DNA of 64,000 nucleotides from an uncultured Roseibium sp. Lineage in GTDB: Bacteria; Pseudomonadota; Alphaproteobacteria; Rhizobiales; Stappiaceae. Below are positions 24,747-33,201 of the stretch, in pieces; the first letter of the stretch is position 1; every line of letters begins with the position of its first letter. The translations under genes were made by a program, and so were the position numbers. The DNA is taken from contig NZ_CANLVF010000007.1 in NCBI RefSeq assembly GCF_947494555.1, positions 248,001 through 312,000 on the forward strand, given 5' to 3'. The notes under the pieces are model-generated. The model was not told the origin of the DNA and ran no database searches. It saw only the letters and a list, made by a program, of their open reading frames with translations.

Positions 24747-26006
24747 TTGCCGCCCGCAGCCCGCATTCTGGACAAGGTCGCGCACACACCAGCGCTCGCA
24801 GCTCTGATCGGAGGTGCGATTTTGGGTGCGCTGGCCGGTGCGGCCATTGTCGCGACAGGCGGTGCAGCTGCACTTGCCATCGCGGCAGCAGCTGCAAGTG
24901 GAGCCTCCCTTGGCGGCGGGCTGGGGCAGTTTATCGGTTCGTTCTTTTCCATCACAACCGGAACAATTACGGGTGCCTGCTCACCGAATGTCTTTGTGGG
25001 AAAGAGACCCGCGGCACGTGCCACAATAGATTTTTCGATGTGCAGCGGACTGCCCTTTTCGCCATTCGCACATCCCAACGCCCTGATTGCGCAAGGCTCG
25101 ATTTCTGTTTTCGTCAACAAATTCAATGCGGCGCGCGAGAAGGACAAGCTGATCTGCGGTGCCGTCATTTCATCCGGCTGCAAGAGCGTGATCATCGGGG
25201 ATCGGGCGGCAACAACCCTTCCCATTCAGTCCGAAGTACCTGCCTGGCTTGAGTGGGGCTTGCTGGCGCTGGGAGTCGTTGGTGGGGCCGGGCTGTTGAG
25301 AATGAGCGCAAAACTGACCTGGGTCGGGGTCGGAAGAGTTCTGGGAGCCGGGTTCCTGGGAAGTTACGTGTCCGGCCAGGTCGGCGGATGGCTGGGTGGC
25401 AAGATCTTTGGCGAGGGGTCGGACGGCCAGAAAATCATGGGGTTCGCGGCCGGTGTGATTGGCGGTCTTGTGGTTGGTGCTTGGGCCTTCAAAGGCGCGC
25501 CAAGGCTTCCGATTGCGACCTCAACGGCGACCAAGACCGGCGGCAAATACGCCACCAAGCAAATCAAGATGACGGAAAGGTACCTGAAATATGACAGGCA
25601 GCACGGCGTCAAATACCTCAATGAGGCCGAGTTGGCTGCCCACAGGGTTGTCGCCGACAGGGACGGCAATCTGATCTATGCCGAAAGCGGGCGGCCCGTG
25701 AACACCGACAAGGGCATCTATGTCATGGACGAGCACGGCAACGTGTTCGTTCACGAAAACCCCCGCAGTGAAATGGTCCATCACTCGAGTTTCAATTCGG
25801 GTCAACCAATCGCTGCCGGCGGGAACATAAAGGTCAGGAACGGCAAACTTGCCGAAATCGATGAAGGCACCGGCCACTACGGCGACAGCCAGCCGGTCGG
25901 CCGGGTCAATCTGGTGACGGAAGAACTGGGGTCCCAGGGCGTGAATGTGAAGGGCGCGGAGGTCAATGACTACAACGTAATGATGCAGAAGGCCCGAAGG
26001 CGATGA
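24747..26006 (+). CDS. prePAAR/PAAR type VI effector with two membrane regions and unassigned toxin domain
   Basis: 419 residues starting at a TTG with AGGGAAGG 8 bp upstream. Residues 4-13 read AARILDKVAH, an exact match to the prePAAR motif AARxxDxxxH. A Gly/Ala-rich hydrophobic region (about 15-68) precedes the PAAR domain (about 70-160), and a second hydrophobic region (about 165-248) follows it; this is the class II prePAAR layout of Tse6-like effectors that self-insert into the target inner membrane. Residues about 265-419 would be the toxin. This part has a conserved-looking set HHSSF (345-349), AAGG, V-x-N-G-K-L and GHY (376-378) but no known catalytic motif I can name. The gene overlaps the next one by 4 bp. 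Confidence 0.85.
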   Translation: MPPAARILDKVAHTPALAALIGGAILGALAGAAIVATGGAAALAIAAAAASGASLGGGLGQFIGSFFSITTGTITGACSPNVFVGKRPAARATIDFSMCSGLPFSPFAHPNALIAQGSISVFVNKFNAAREKDKLICGAVISSGCKSVIIGDRAATTLPIQSEVPAWLEWGLLALGVVGGAGLLRMSAKLTWVGVGRVLGAGFLGSYVSGQVGGWLGGKIFGEGSDGQKIMGFAAGVIGGLVVGAWAFKGAPRLPIATSTATKTGGKYATKQIKMTERYLKYDRQHGVKYLNEAELAAHRVVADRDGNLIYAESGRPVNTDKGIYVMDEHGNVFVHENPRSEMVHHSSFNSGQPIAAGGNIKVRNGKLAEIDEGTGHYGDSQPVGRVNLVTEELGSQGVNVKGAEVNDYNVMMQKARRR

Positions 26007-26632
26007 TGCAACAGCAAACGGCCACCTTCCAAAACACATTGGCGAAGTGCTGGCCATGGTCGGTGAACGGTGCAACGGGCGCGCATGAGCAGCGTTTTCT
26101 GGATGCCGAAGCTGCCAGGTGCGCGCTGGCAAAACTCGGCTCGCTCTACTCCGCGGATCAACTGAGCGCGATCGTTTGCGCTTATCTGATGAACATCTGC
26201 ATCGAGCAGGCTGCAGGCAGACCGTTGTCGGAACGGGACAGCGAGACGACGACGGCTTGCCTGACACTTTTGGCCGCGTCCAAAGCAATAGCGATCCCCA
26301 GCGCTCAGCTGGAAAGGATCGTCGCCACTTTCAACCCGGGCTACTGGTATCAGGCGGTGGCTCCGCTGATCGCGCAACGACTGACAAGAGCCTCACTCTG
26401 CGCCGCGCTCGTCAAATCCCTGTCGAAAGAACGAGAACCCGACGACTTGTATTTCGCGCTCCAGGGAGTGCGGATTTACAGCACCGCAACGGCCGGCTTG
26501 CCGCCAGGCTCCGGACATACACCGCTTGTGCACGCGCTGACCCGACGTGTTCGTGAACTTGCAGACAACCACGACGACGAGATCGCAACAGCTGCGCGAA
26601 ACGCCTCAACATTTCTGAAAAACTACGAATAA
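26003..26632 (+). CDS. Helical hypothetical protein, candidate immunity protein
   Basis: 209 residues, not recognised. The start overlaps the PAAR stop in an ATGA, so it is translationally coupled to the effector, the usual position for a cognate immunity gene. Composition is Ala/Leu rich with predicted helices throughout, few strands, no signal peptide and no long membrane segment, so it is probably cytoplasmic. That would fit neutralising a toxin domain delivered into the cytoplasm. Immunity function is inferred from position only. Confidence 0.65.
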   Translation: MMQQQTATFQNTLAKCWPWSVNGATGAHEQRFLDAEAARCALAKLGSLYSADQLSAIVCAYLMNICIEQAAGRPLSERDSETTTACLTLLAASKAIAIPSAQLERIVATFNPGYWYQAVAPLIAQRLTRASLCAALVKSLSKEREPDDLYFALQGVRIYSTATAGLPPGSGHTPLVHALTRRVRELADNHDDEIATAARNASTFLKNYE

Positions 26633-26672
26633 ACGCGAGTAAAAACCCAATCGATACAGCGGAAAGATAGAT

Positions 26673-27692
26673 ATGACATTTTCAAGTATAGCAATACAGC
26701 AAGTCTATGATGTGATGAATACATCCGCGCCAAGTATTCTCGATACTGGGAAGGTCCGCGCTGCGGGGCGTTACAATGCAAAACATGCGCGCAGGATCGG
26801 CTGGTCGCATCACTGGTCCGGGGTATGCCGCGTTCTCGGCATAACAGTCGGATATCTGTCGGCCGAGGACTTCAGTCAATATGTTGCGCAGTTTCAGACT
26901 GCCAAAAGTCTCAAACCCGACGGCATGCTGGGGCCCAACACCTGGCGGCGCATGCGGGCGGATGCCATGCTTGTCTTGCAGACCATTGCGATGCCGGACT
27001 GGTTGCCCAGAAAAGCACCTCAAAAATCGTCGATCAAGGGCATCTCCGTCGAGGCCGCCAACCTCGATGCACCCTGGATGGCCATTGCCCTGGATGAACA
27101 GGAAACGCACTGGCGGAGCCACGACGGGAACGAAGTCGCTGAAGGCGATACACGTGTCGACGAGGGTTACTTTGAAGCATGCCCCTACATGGGCGGTGAC
27201 GCTTGGGAGTTGGCGGAGCAGCACAAACGCAAGCTCGACAACAATCACTGGTGCGCGGCATTCGTGAATTACTGCCTTCACACAGCAGGATACAGTCACA
27301 CCGGCAGCGCTGGAGCCTTTTCATTCAAACAGACAAAGCGCTGGAGATTCAAAGCCTTAAGCGAACCAACGCGAGGCTGTGTCATCGTTATGGAGCACAA
27401 AACCAAAGGGTATCACCATGTCTCGTTTCTCGATGACGTGGGAAATCTGCCCACCGACCCGAAGGGGGACATTGATGCCAGCAAATACAAGAGTTTTACA
27501 CTTCTCGGCGGCAATCAGGGCATAGGCACTGTGATCTCGAAGAAGTACGTCAACTGGACTTTTTACGCGGCGAAGGACCAACAGGGCAACAAGTCCCCTT
27601 ACCTGTTTCCGATCAAGGGCGAAGACGAGGCAAACTGCAATGTCGAACTCCCGACGGCAGGACCTCACTATTGCGGTGAACAGTGGCAATGA
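26673..27692 (+). CDS. Peptidoglycan-binding plus TIGR02594-type Cys hydrolase, probable cell-wall effector
   Basis: 339 residues. A peptidoglycan-binding domain (about 50-95, ending KPDGMLGPNTWRRMR) precedes a TIGR02594/CHAP-like papain-fold domain (about 130-300): APWMAIALDEQ, the nucleophile in NHWCAAFVNYCL (Cys194), a histidine in GYHHVSFL (about 248-249) and LLGGNQ near 277. These enzymes cleave cell-wall peptides or amide bonds. No signal peptide is present, so export would need another route; with an Eag-PAAR pair 700 bp upstream, delivery by a type VI system is the natural guess. It begins 40 bp after the candidate immunity gene. A phage-type endolysin is the alternative, but no phage genes are near. 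Confidence 0.78.
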   Translation: MTFSSIAIQQVYDVMNTSAPSILDTGKVRAAGRYNAKHARRIGWSHHWSGVCRVLGITVGYLSAEDFSQYVAQFQTAKSLKPDGMLGPNTWRRMRADAMLVLQTIAMPDWLPRKAPQKSSIKGISVEAANLDAPWMAIALDEQETHWRSHDGNEVAEGDTRVDEGYFEACPYMGGDAWELAEQHKRKLDNNHWCAAFVNYCLHTAGYSHTGSAGAFSFKQTKRWRFKALSEPTRGCVIVMEHKTKGYHHVSFLDDVGNLPTDPKGDIDASKYKSFTLLGGNQGIGTVISKKYVNWTFYAAKDQQGNKSPYLFPIKGEDEANCNVELPTAGPHYCGEQWQ

Positions 27693-27871
27693 TTTACCTG
27701 CCTGGCCGGTGAAGTTCGCCAATAAATCCATTGGAAACAGACCTCTTAGACAAATGCCGCTTGTTTGACGCCCGGCATGAACCTTTCCCTGCGATCGAGC
27801 GGCAACCAAGCCAAGCAACCGATTTTCAGACCAGAACTTTCATCTAGATTTTTAAGAACAGGAGAAATTAC

Positions 27872-28531
27872 ATGTCACCGAAGAAAAGAGAACCGCTCGG
27901 AGTGAGCAGTTACCTCGGAAGCGAAGTCTATAAACAGATCTGCAACCGGTTCTACAAGCAGCACAGTATCAAGCTACCGGACCATATTGCCGAGGTATAC
28001 AAAGTTGGGGTGAGCAACGGCCAGGGAATGGAGTTTCTCGCCCGTGATCCCGAAAAGTTCGAGGCACTTTTGAAGATGCCGAAATTCGCGCCCGACAATC
28101 AGGAGCATTTCTGTGACAGGATCGCGTCGATGGCGACCAAAGGGCAAGGCTACCGCGAAACGGGTGTTCCAAGCCTGCACATCGCAGTCGCACCTGAGGA
28201 ATGCAGCGTCCATATCGATACGTTCGGGTTTGTCGCAATCGGCCCCGATGGTCAGAAATACTACAATCCGGATGCTATCCAGCACATTCTCGATGAATTG
28301 CTTTGGCAGGACAAATTTGTCGGCTGGGTGACAAAGCACAGCAAACCCTTGGGGATGCTGCTGTCTCACGTTCACTTTCGGGGCCCCAGTTCACGCAACA
28401 GGTATCGACTGTCGGCTGGCGTGCGGGTCAATGCCGCGCAGGGCGATGGCTGGAACATCGGGATCGAAGCAACCCAGGCGCTTTCAGGCGAACAAACGGT
28501 CGTCGGAAGCGTGGAGGTCTACAACTGGTAG
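27872..28531 (+). CDS. Unrecognised protein of the effector island
   Basis: 219 residues, not assignable. AGGAGAAATTAC precedes the ATG, giving a convincing start. The N-terminal half is helical and charged; the middle holds VHIDTFGFVAIGPDG and the C-terminal third looks beta-rich with GVRVNAAQGDGWNIGIEA. No signal peptide, membrane helix or catalytic motif is evident. It lies 180 bp after the hydrolase and may be a further effector, an adaptor, or an immunity protein; a periplasmic immunity partner of the hydrolase would be expected to carry a signal peptide, which argues against the last. Confidence 0.6.
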   Translation: MSPKKREPLGVSSYLGSEVYKQICNRFYKQHSIKLPDHIAEVYKVGVSNGQGMEFLARDPEKFEALLKMPKFAPDNQEHFCDRIASMATKGQGYRETGVPSLHIAVAPEECSVHIDTFGFVAIGPDGQKYYNPDAIQHILDELLWQDKFVGWVTKHSKPLGMLLSHVHFRGPSSRNRYRLSAGVRVNAAQGDGWNIGIEATQALSGEQTVVGSVEVYNW

Positions 28532-28569
28532 CGCTCAAGACTGCGTTCGGCGCACGCAACTCCGTGCGT

Positions 28570-28765
28570 TGAGCAACGAGACTTGGCGCAAAATTACCGG
28601 GTCCTGCGCGCCGGGCTCACCTTCCAGAACCGCCATGAGCTTCCAGCAGGCAAGCTGCCCACATACCTTGCGTGGAAGATGAATTGTGGTCGCGCCCGGA
28701 TTGAATACGGCTGCGTAAGGCATGTCGCCGTAACCGATGACCGAAATGTCTACGGGAATGAGCTC
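28570..28765 (-). pseudogene. Remnant of a LacI-family regulator (C-terminal part)
   Basis: The minus strand encodes IPVDISVIGYGDMPYAAV, continuing through FNPGATTIHLPRK and LEGEPGAQDPV. This matches, residue for residue over most positions, the C-terminal end of the intact LacI-family protein at 35375-36400 (ISVVGYDDMPYAAV, FNPGLTTIHLPRR, LEGEPGSQEPV). The helix-turn-helix and most of the effector domain are absent, and the last codons run out of register with the intact gene. It is a decayed duplicate or a leftover of a related regulator gene. Confidence 0.7.
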
Positions 28766-29104
28766 GTTTCAGAAATCAGGTGGAATGCTAACAGGCGTAA
28801 CGCTGTTTCGAAGCGTTTCTCGTGTCGCTTTCTCTGTCTGCGCGGCCGATCGCGAAACCAGGCAGTTTTCTCCGCAGCCCGCACGCCGGAAGATCACTTC
28901 TTATTCGTTTTTGCGATTGTAAAGGCCCTGTTCGCGAGGCCCCGGAAAACGTGAACCGGTGGGAGCCTGTCGACGTGCGTGTCGGCCCTTTCAAGGTGTC
29001 TCACCTCGGTTTACGGTCCTCGCTGACCTTAAAAACTCAATATTTTTTTGAGCAGTATTCAGCAGCGAATTCAGTGACCTGCGCGCGTCCGGCGGCATCA
29101 AAAA

Positions 29105-29116
29105 TGAATGCATTCA
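29105..29116. promoter_or_regulatory. 12-bp palindrome upstream of rbsB
   Basis: TGAATGCATTCA, perfect, 6 bp from the second palindrome. It could be a second half-strength site for the same regulator. Confidence 0.35.
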
Positions 29117-29121
29117 AAAAA

Positions 29122-29135
29122 ATGAAACGTTTCAT
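29122..29135. promoter_or_regulatory. Probable RbsR/LacI-type operator of the ribose operon
   Basis: Perfect 14-bp palindrome ATGAAACGTTTCAT with the central CG typical of LacI-family operators, 94 bp upstream of the rbsB start. A TTGACG immediately follows (29137-29142) and may be the -35. The regulator encoded at the end of the operon is the likely binder. Confidence 0.6.
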
Positions 29136-29229
29136 ATTGACGTATTTCATGACCCGTGTTTTGCTTAATCAGCCACTTCACCTCAGCAGCCCGATGTGAA
29201 ACGGCGTTACCTTTTTTGGGAGGAAAATC

Positions 29230-30150
29230 ATGAAGTTATTGAAAATCGCTGCCGCGGCAGCGACCGGTCTCGCTTTGCTTGCTGGAACCGCTCAAGCCGA
29301 CGACAAGCCCGTTGTGGGCCTCATCATGAAATCACTCGCCAACGAGTTCTTCCAGAACATGATGGCCGGTGCGCAGGCTCACGAAGAAAAGCGAGGCGAC
29401 TACAAATTGCTGGCCGTCGGAATGCAGAATGAGACGGACTTTGAATCGCAGATCAACGCGGTCGAAAACTTCATCACCCAAGGTGTCGATGCGATCGTAG
29501 TGGCACCTGCCGACTCCAGGGCCATGGTCCGTCCGCTGAAGAAGGCGATGGCAGCCGGCATTGTCGTTGTCAACTTCGATGTCGCCCTGGATGCGGAGGC
29601 CAAGAAGCAGCAAAACATTGAACTGGCTTTTGTCGGACCGGACAATCGCGGTGGCGCGAAACTGGCAGGTGATGCCCTGGGCAAGAAACTTGGTGCCGGC
29701 GGCAAGGTCGTCATCATCGAAGGAAATCCCGGAGCCGACAATGCGAACGAACGACGCCTCGGATTTGAAGATTCCGTTGCAGAATTCGAACTTGAGCTGC
29801 TCGACAGCCGCACCGCTCACTGGGAAACGGAAGAAGCAAACACCGTGTTTTCAAACATGCTGACGGCCCATCCGGACATTCAGGGCGTCATGGCAGCGAA
29901 CGATTCCATGGCAATCGGTGTCGTCAAGGCATTGGAAAGCGCCGGACGCGACGACATTGTTGTGGTCGGTTTCGACAACATTCCGGCGGTTGGACCCATG
30001 ATCTCCGATGGACGTATGCTTGCAACCGTCGACCAGTTCGGGACCGACATGGCGGCAAATTCCATCGACCTTGCCCTGGAAGTCGTCAAGGGCGGGCCTC
30101 AGCTTGAAGGTTGGGTGAAGACCCCGATCGAACTGGTAATCGCGAATTGA
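29230..30150 (+). CDS. rbsB: Ribose-type periplasmic binding protein
   Basis: 306-residue type I sugar-binding protein. Signal peptide MKLLKIAAAAATGLALLAG with an AQA cleavage region near residue 23, then KPVVGLIMKSLANEFFQNM. DAIVVAPADSRAM, VGPDNRGGAKLAG, VMAANDSMAIGVVKAL and VGFDNIPAVGPMI are family positions that line the sugar site. GGGAGG precedes the ATG. First gene of a six-gene ribose cluster; ribose specificity is inferred from RbsD and RbsK downstream, although related sugars such as xylitol or allose cannot be excluded. Confidence 0.92.
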   Translation: MKLLKIAAAAATGLALLAGTAQADDKPVVGLIMKSLANEFFQNMMAGAQAHEEKRGDYKLLAVGMQNETDFESQINAVENFITQGVDAIVVAPADSRAMVRPLKKAMAAGIVVVNFDVALDAEAKKQQNIELAFVGPDNRGGAKLAGDALGKKLGAGGKVVIIEGNPGADNANERRLGFEDSVAEFELELLDSRTAHWETEEANTVFSNMLTAHPDIQGVMAANDSMAIGVVKALESAGRDDIVVVGFDNIPAVGPMISDGRMLATVDQFGTDMAANSIDLALEVVKGGPQLEGWVKTPIELVIAN

Positions 30151-30230
30151 GCGATCCCGATGCGCCCCCGCTTTGATCAAACCTGACGCAGGGGCGTCTC
30201 CCTTTCCCTAGCAAGTTGATTGGACACATC

Positions 30231-31799
30231 ATGGCAGCCGTATCGCCTGCAATCATGCCCCAATCGTCTGAACGCCCGGCTTTCCTTTCCGTTGAAGGAC
30301 TGAAGAAACATTTTGGTGGGGTAAAAGCACTTGATGGCGTTAGTTTCTCGCTCCGGAAGGGTGAAGTGCATGCCCTTGTTGGAGAAAACGGGGCGGGTAA
30401 ATCCACACTCATAAAAATTCTGTCCGGGGTGTTTCCTTACGATTCCGGCAGCATCTCCCTTTCCGGAGAGGATTATCGGCCCGCAAGCCCGCATGTCGCC
30501 AAGGCACTTGGGGTGCAGGTGGTTCACCAGGAACTCAATCTGTTGGACCACTTGAGCATCGCGGAGAATATTTCCATCGAGCGTATGCCGACGAACCACC
30601 TTGGCCTCCTGGACAAACAGGAGATGAACCGGCGTGCGCGATTGGCGCTTGATGCAGTCGGGCTCACGGATGTCGATGTCAACGCACCGGTCGGTTCCCT
30701 CGGGATCGCTCACCGGCAGCTTGTCGAAATATCGAGAGCGCTGCAATGCAAGAGCCAGATCCTGATCCTCGACGAACCAACCGCCACACTGACCGAACGG
30801 GAAACCAGACGTCTCTTCGACATTGTCGCCTCAATCAAGGCAGATGGCGTGACCATCGTGTTCGTGTCGCATCATCTGGACGAGGTGTTTGCGATCTGCG
30901 ACCGGGTGACCGTTTTCAGAAACGGAGTATCCATCGGCACCGATCAGATTTCCGAAACGACGCCCGATGGCGTGGTCCAGAAAATGGTCGGCCGGAAACT
31001 GGCCGCGTCGACGAACGAGGTCGATCCTTCAAGGACACCCGGCGAACTTGCACTCCGACTGGACGATCTTTGCACACAGGCAAACCCGAAGGACAAAGGG
31101 GTCTCGTTTGATCTCCACTATGGAGAGATTGTTGGCATCGCAGGGCTTGTCGGTGCCGGTCGCACGGAAATCCTGAGAGGTGTTTTCGGCGTCGATCCGA
31201 TCCGGTCCGGACGGATCCTGCAGGCCGGCAATGAAATGCGTTTCAAGGGACCGCGCGATGCCATTGCAGCCGGCATCGGTTTTGTCACCGAGGACCGGAA
31301 GGACGAGGGCCTGATCCTGGACATGCCGATCGCGGCAAACATGTCACTGGCGAACATGCGTGCGGTCTCCCGATCCGGATTGCTGCAGTTTTCGGAAGAG
31401 AACCGGCGCACTCGGGATGGCGGAGCCCGGTTGAAACTCAAATACGGCAAAATTTCCGATGCGGTTTCCAGTCTCTCGGGCGGCAACCAGCAAAAGGTTG
31501 TTCTCGCCAAATGGCTGGGACGCAATCCGAAAGTGCTTTTGCTGGACGAACCCACACGCGGCGTCGACGTCGGTGCCAAGGCGGAGATCTACGCAATCTT
31601 GAAGGAGTTGGCGCGCGATGGTGTCGCGCTGCTTGTTGTTTCGTCGGAGATGCCTGAGCTGATGACGCTAGCAGACCGGATACTCGTTCTTGCCGAACAC
31701 GAGATCCAGGGTGAGCTGACCCGTCCCGAATTTTCGGAAGAAAACATCCTGAAACTGGCCTATGGCCAGGCTCGGCAGGCCGGAGGACAGAAGCAATGA
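30231..31799 (+). CDS. rbsA: Ribose-type ABC transporter ATPase (two ABC domains)
   Basis: 522-residue ATPase with two fused nucleotide-binding domains. The first has GENGAGKST and LDEPTATLT; the second has the degenerate GLVGAGRTE loop normal for RbsA/MglA C-terminal halves, followed by LSGGNQQKVVLAKWL and LLLDEPTRGVDVG. The start is uncertain because neither the ATG at 30231 nor the TTG at 30216 has a clear ribosome site. It follows rbsB by 80 bp, a gap holding a weak GC-rich inverted repeat (GCGCCCC/GGGGCGT), and overlaps rbsC by 4 bp. Confidence 0.92.
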   Translation: MAAVSPAIMPQSSERPAFLSVEGLKKHFGGVKALDGVSFSLRKGEVHALVGENGAGKSTLIKILSGVFPYDSGSISLSGEDYRPASPHVAKALGVQVVHQELNLLDHLSIAENISIERMPTNHLGLLDKQEMNRRARLALDAVGLTDVDVNAPVGSLGIAHRQLVEISRALQCKSQILILDEPTATLTERETRRLFDIVASIKADGVTIVFVSHHLDEVFAICDRVTVFRNGVSIGTDQISETTPDGVVQKMVGRKLAASTNEVDPSRTPGELALRLDDLCTQANPKDKGVSFDLHYGEIVGIAGLVGAGRTEILRGVFGVDPIRSGRILQAGNEMRFKGPRDAIAAGIGFVTEDRKDEGLILDMPIAANMSLANMRAVSRSGLLQFSEENRRTRDGGARLKLKYGKISDAVSSLSGGNQQKVVLAKWLGRNPKVLLLDEPTRGVDVGAKAEIYAILKELARDGVALLVVSSEMPELMTLADRILVLAEHEIQGELTRPEFSEENILKLAYGQARQAGGQKQ

Positions 31800-32794
31800 C
31801 AACGCAGACCCTTTCTGAAACCATGCCAAATCCAACAAGATTTTCCGTCCGGACCGCGCTTCAAAACGCAGGCATCGGCCTCGCCCTCTTGGCGCTCATC
31901 CTGTTCTTCTCGGTGTTCACGGAGCACTTCCTGACACCAAACAACATCACCAACATTCTGACCCAGATCACGATCAACCTTGTGCTCGCAGTCGGGATGA
32001 CCTTCGTCATCCTCATTGGAGGAATTGATCTTTCCGTCGGATCGGTGATGGCATTTGCAGCGGTTGTTGCCGGCAAGGCGATCACGTTGCCAGGTTTTGG
32101 CCCGGCCGAAGCGATTGCGCTTGCAGTCGTTGCCGCAACGCTGACCGGCGTTGCCTGCGGGATGATCAACGGGGTGATCAGCGCCTATTGGGCTCTGCCG
32201 TCCTTCATCATCACACTGGGAATGCTCAATATCGCGCGCGGAGCCGCACTTCAGGTCTCGGACGCACAGACGATCTACTCGTTCCCGTATGCTTTCGAAG
32301 AGTTTGGCTCCGCTATGATCTACGGCGTGCCGGTGGTGTTTCTGGTCGCTCTTTTCCTGGTGCTTGTTGCCTGGTTCGTATTGAACTTCACCGTGTTCGG
32401 CAGGCTTCTATACGGCATCGGCAACAACGAGGAAGCCGTGCGTCTCGCCGGCCATTCCGTCTACTGGTACAAGGTTGCAGCCTTCACGATTTGTGGCTTC
32501 ACCGCAGGAATCGCGGCGATCGTCTATATGGCCCGGCTGAACATCTCCAGCCCGATTGCCGGCATCGGCTTTGAACTCAATGCCATCGCCGCCGTCATTA
32601 TCGGTGGTACCAGTCTGAGCGGCGGACGCGGGTCCGTGATCGGCACTCTTCTCGGCGCATTTATCATCGGTGTCCTTGCGAACGGTCTGATCCTGATCGG
32701 TCTGTCCGACTTCATGCGACAGATGATTACCGGCGTTGTCATAATCGTCGCCGTCGTTCTCGACTACTACCGTGCAAAGTACGCCTCGAAATGA
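31796..32794 (+). CDS. rbsC: Ribose-type ABC permease
   Basis: 332-residue inner-membrane permease with about ten hydrophobic segments. Family segments VGMTFVILIGGIDLSVGSVM near residue 65 and GFELNAIAAVIIGGTSLSGG near 260 are present. Overlaps rbsA and rbsD by 4 bp each, so the operon is translationally coupled. Confidence 0.94.
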   Translation: MTTQTLSETMPNPTRFSVRTALQNAGIGLALLALILFFSVFTEHFLTPNNITNILTQITINLVLAVGMTFVILIGGIDLSVGSVMAFAAVVAGKAITLPGFGPAEAIALAVVAATLTGVACGMINGVISAYWALPSFIITLGMLNIARGAALQVSDAQTIYSFPYAFEEFGSAMIYGVPVVFLVALFLVLVAWFVLNFTVFGRLLYGIGNNEEAVRLAGHSVYWYKVAAFTICGFTAGIAAIVYMARLNISSPIAGIGFELNAIAAVIIGGTSLSGGRGSVIGTLLGAFIIGVLANGLILIGLSDFMRQMITGVVIIVAVVLDYYRAKYASK

Positions 32795-33201
32795 AACGGA
32801 CGCCCCTGTTGAACCGGCATCTGAGCGAGCTAATCGCCTCGCTCGGACACAAGGAAGAAATCATCATTGCCGACGCTGGTCTTCCGGTTCCGCCAGGCGT
32901 CAGGGTGATCGATCTTGCCGTCAGTGAGGGCGTGCCCGGATTTCGGGATCTCCTCAAAGCCTTGCGCAGCGAACTTGTTGTCGAAGGCGCTCTTTGGGCG
33001 GCAGAAACTTCTCACGAGCTGTCCGCTCTCATGCAGGAGGAGATTGACAGATGGTCTGAAGAGACCACGCGGGCTATCGCGACCTCGAGGTTGTCCCATA
33101 CCGAGTTCAAACGCCGGTCGGAGCATGTTCGAGCAATCATACGCACAGGTGAATTCACACCTTACGCCAACATACTTCTGCGAAGCGGGGTGCCATTTTG
33201 A
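32791..33201 (+). CDS. rbsD: D-ribose pyranase
   Basis: 136 residues, close to the 139 of Escherichia coli RbsD. The enzyme speeds the pyranose-furanose interconversion of ribose so that RbsK receives the furanose form. Catalytic His20 in LGHKEE, the IIADAGLPVPPGVRVIDLA segment and the C-terminal RTGEFTPYANILLRSGV loop are all conserved. Overlaps rbsC and rbsK by 4 bp. Confidence 0.94.
   Translation: MKRTPLLNRHLSELIASLGHKEEIIIADAGLPVPPGVRVIDLAVSEGVPGFRDLLKALRSELVVEGALWAAETSHELSALMQEEIDRWSEETTRAIATSRLSHTEFKRRSEHVRAIIRTGEFTPYANILLRSGVPF

Larger units (their letters stand above)
28532..29229. other. Spacer between effector island and ribose operon
   Basis: About 700 bp. It holds a minus-strand LacI-gene remnant (28570-28765), two palindromes (29105-29116 and 29122-29135) and the rbs promoter region. 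The remainder shows no gene. Confidence 0.65.
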
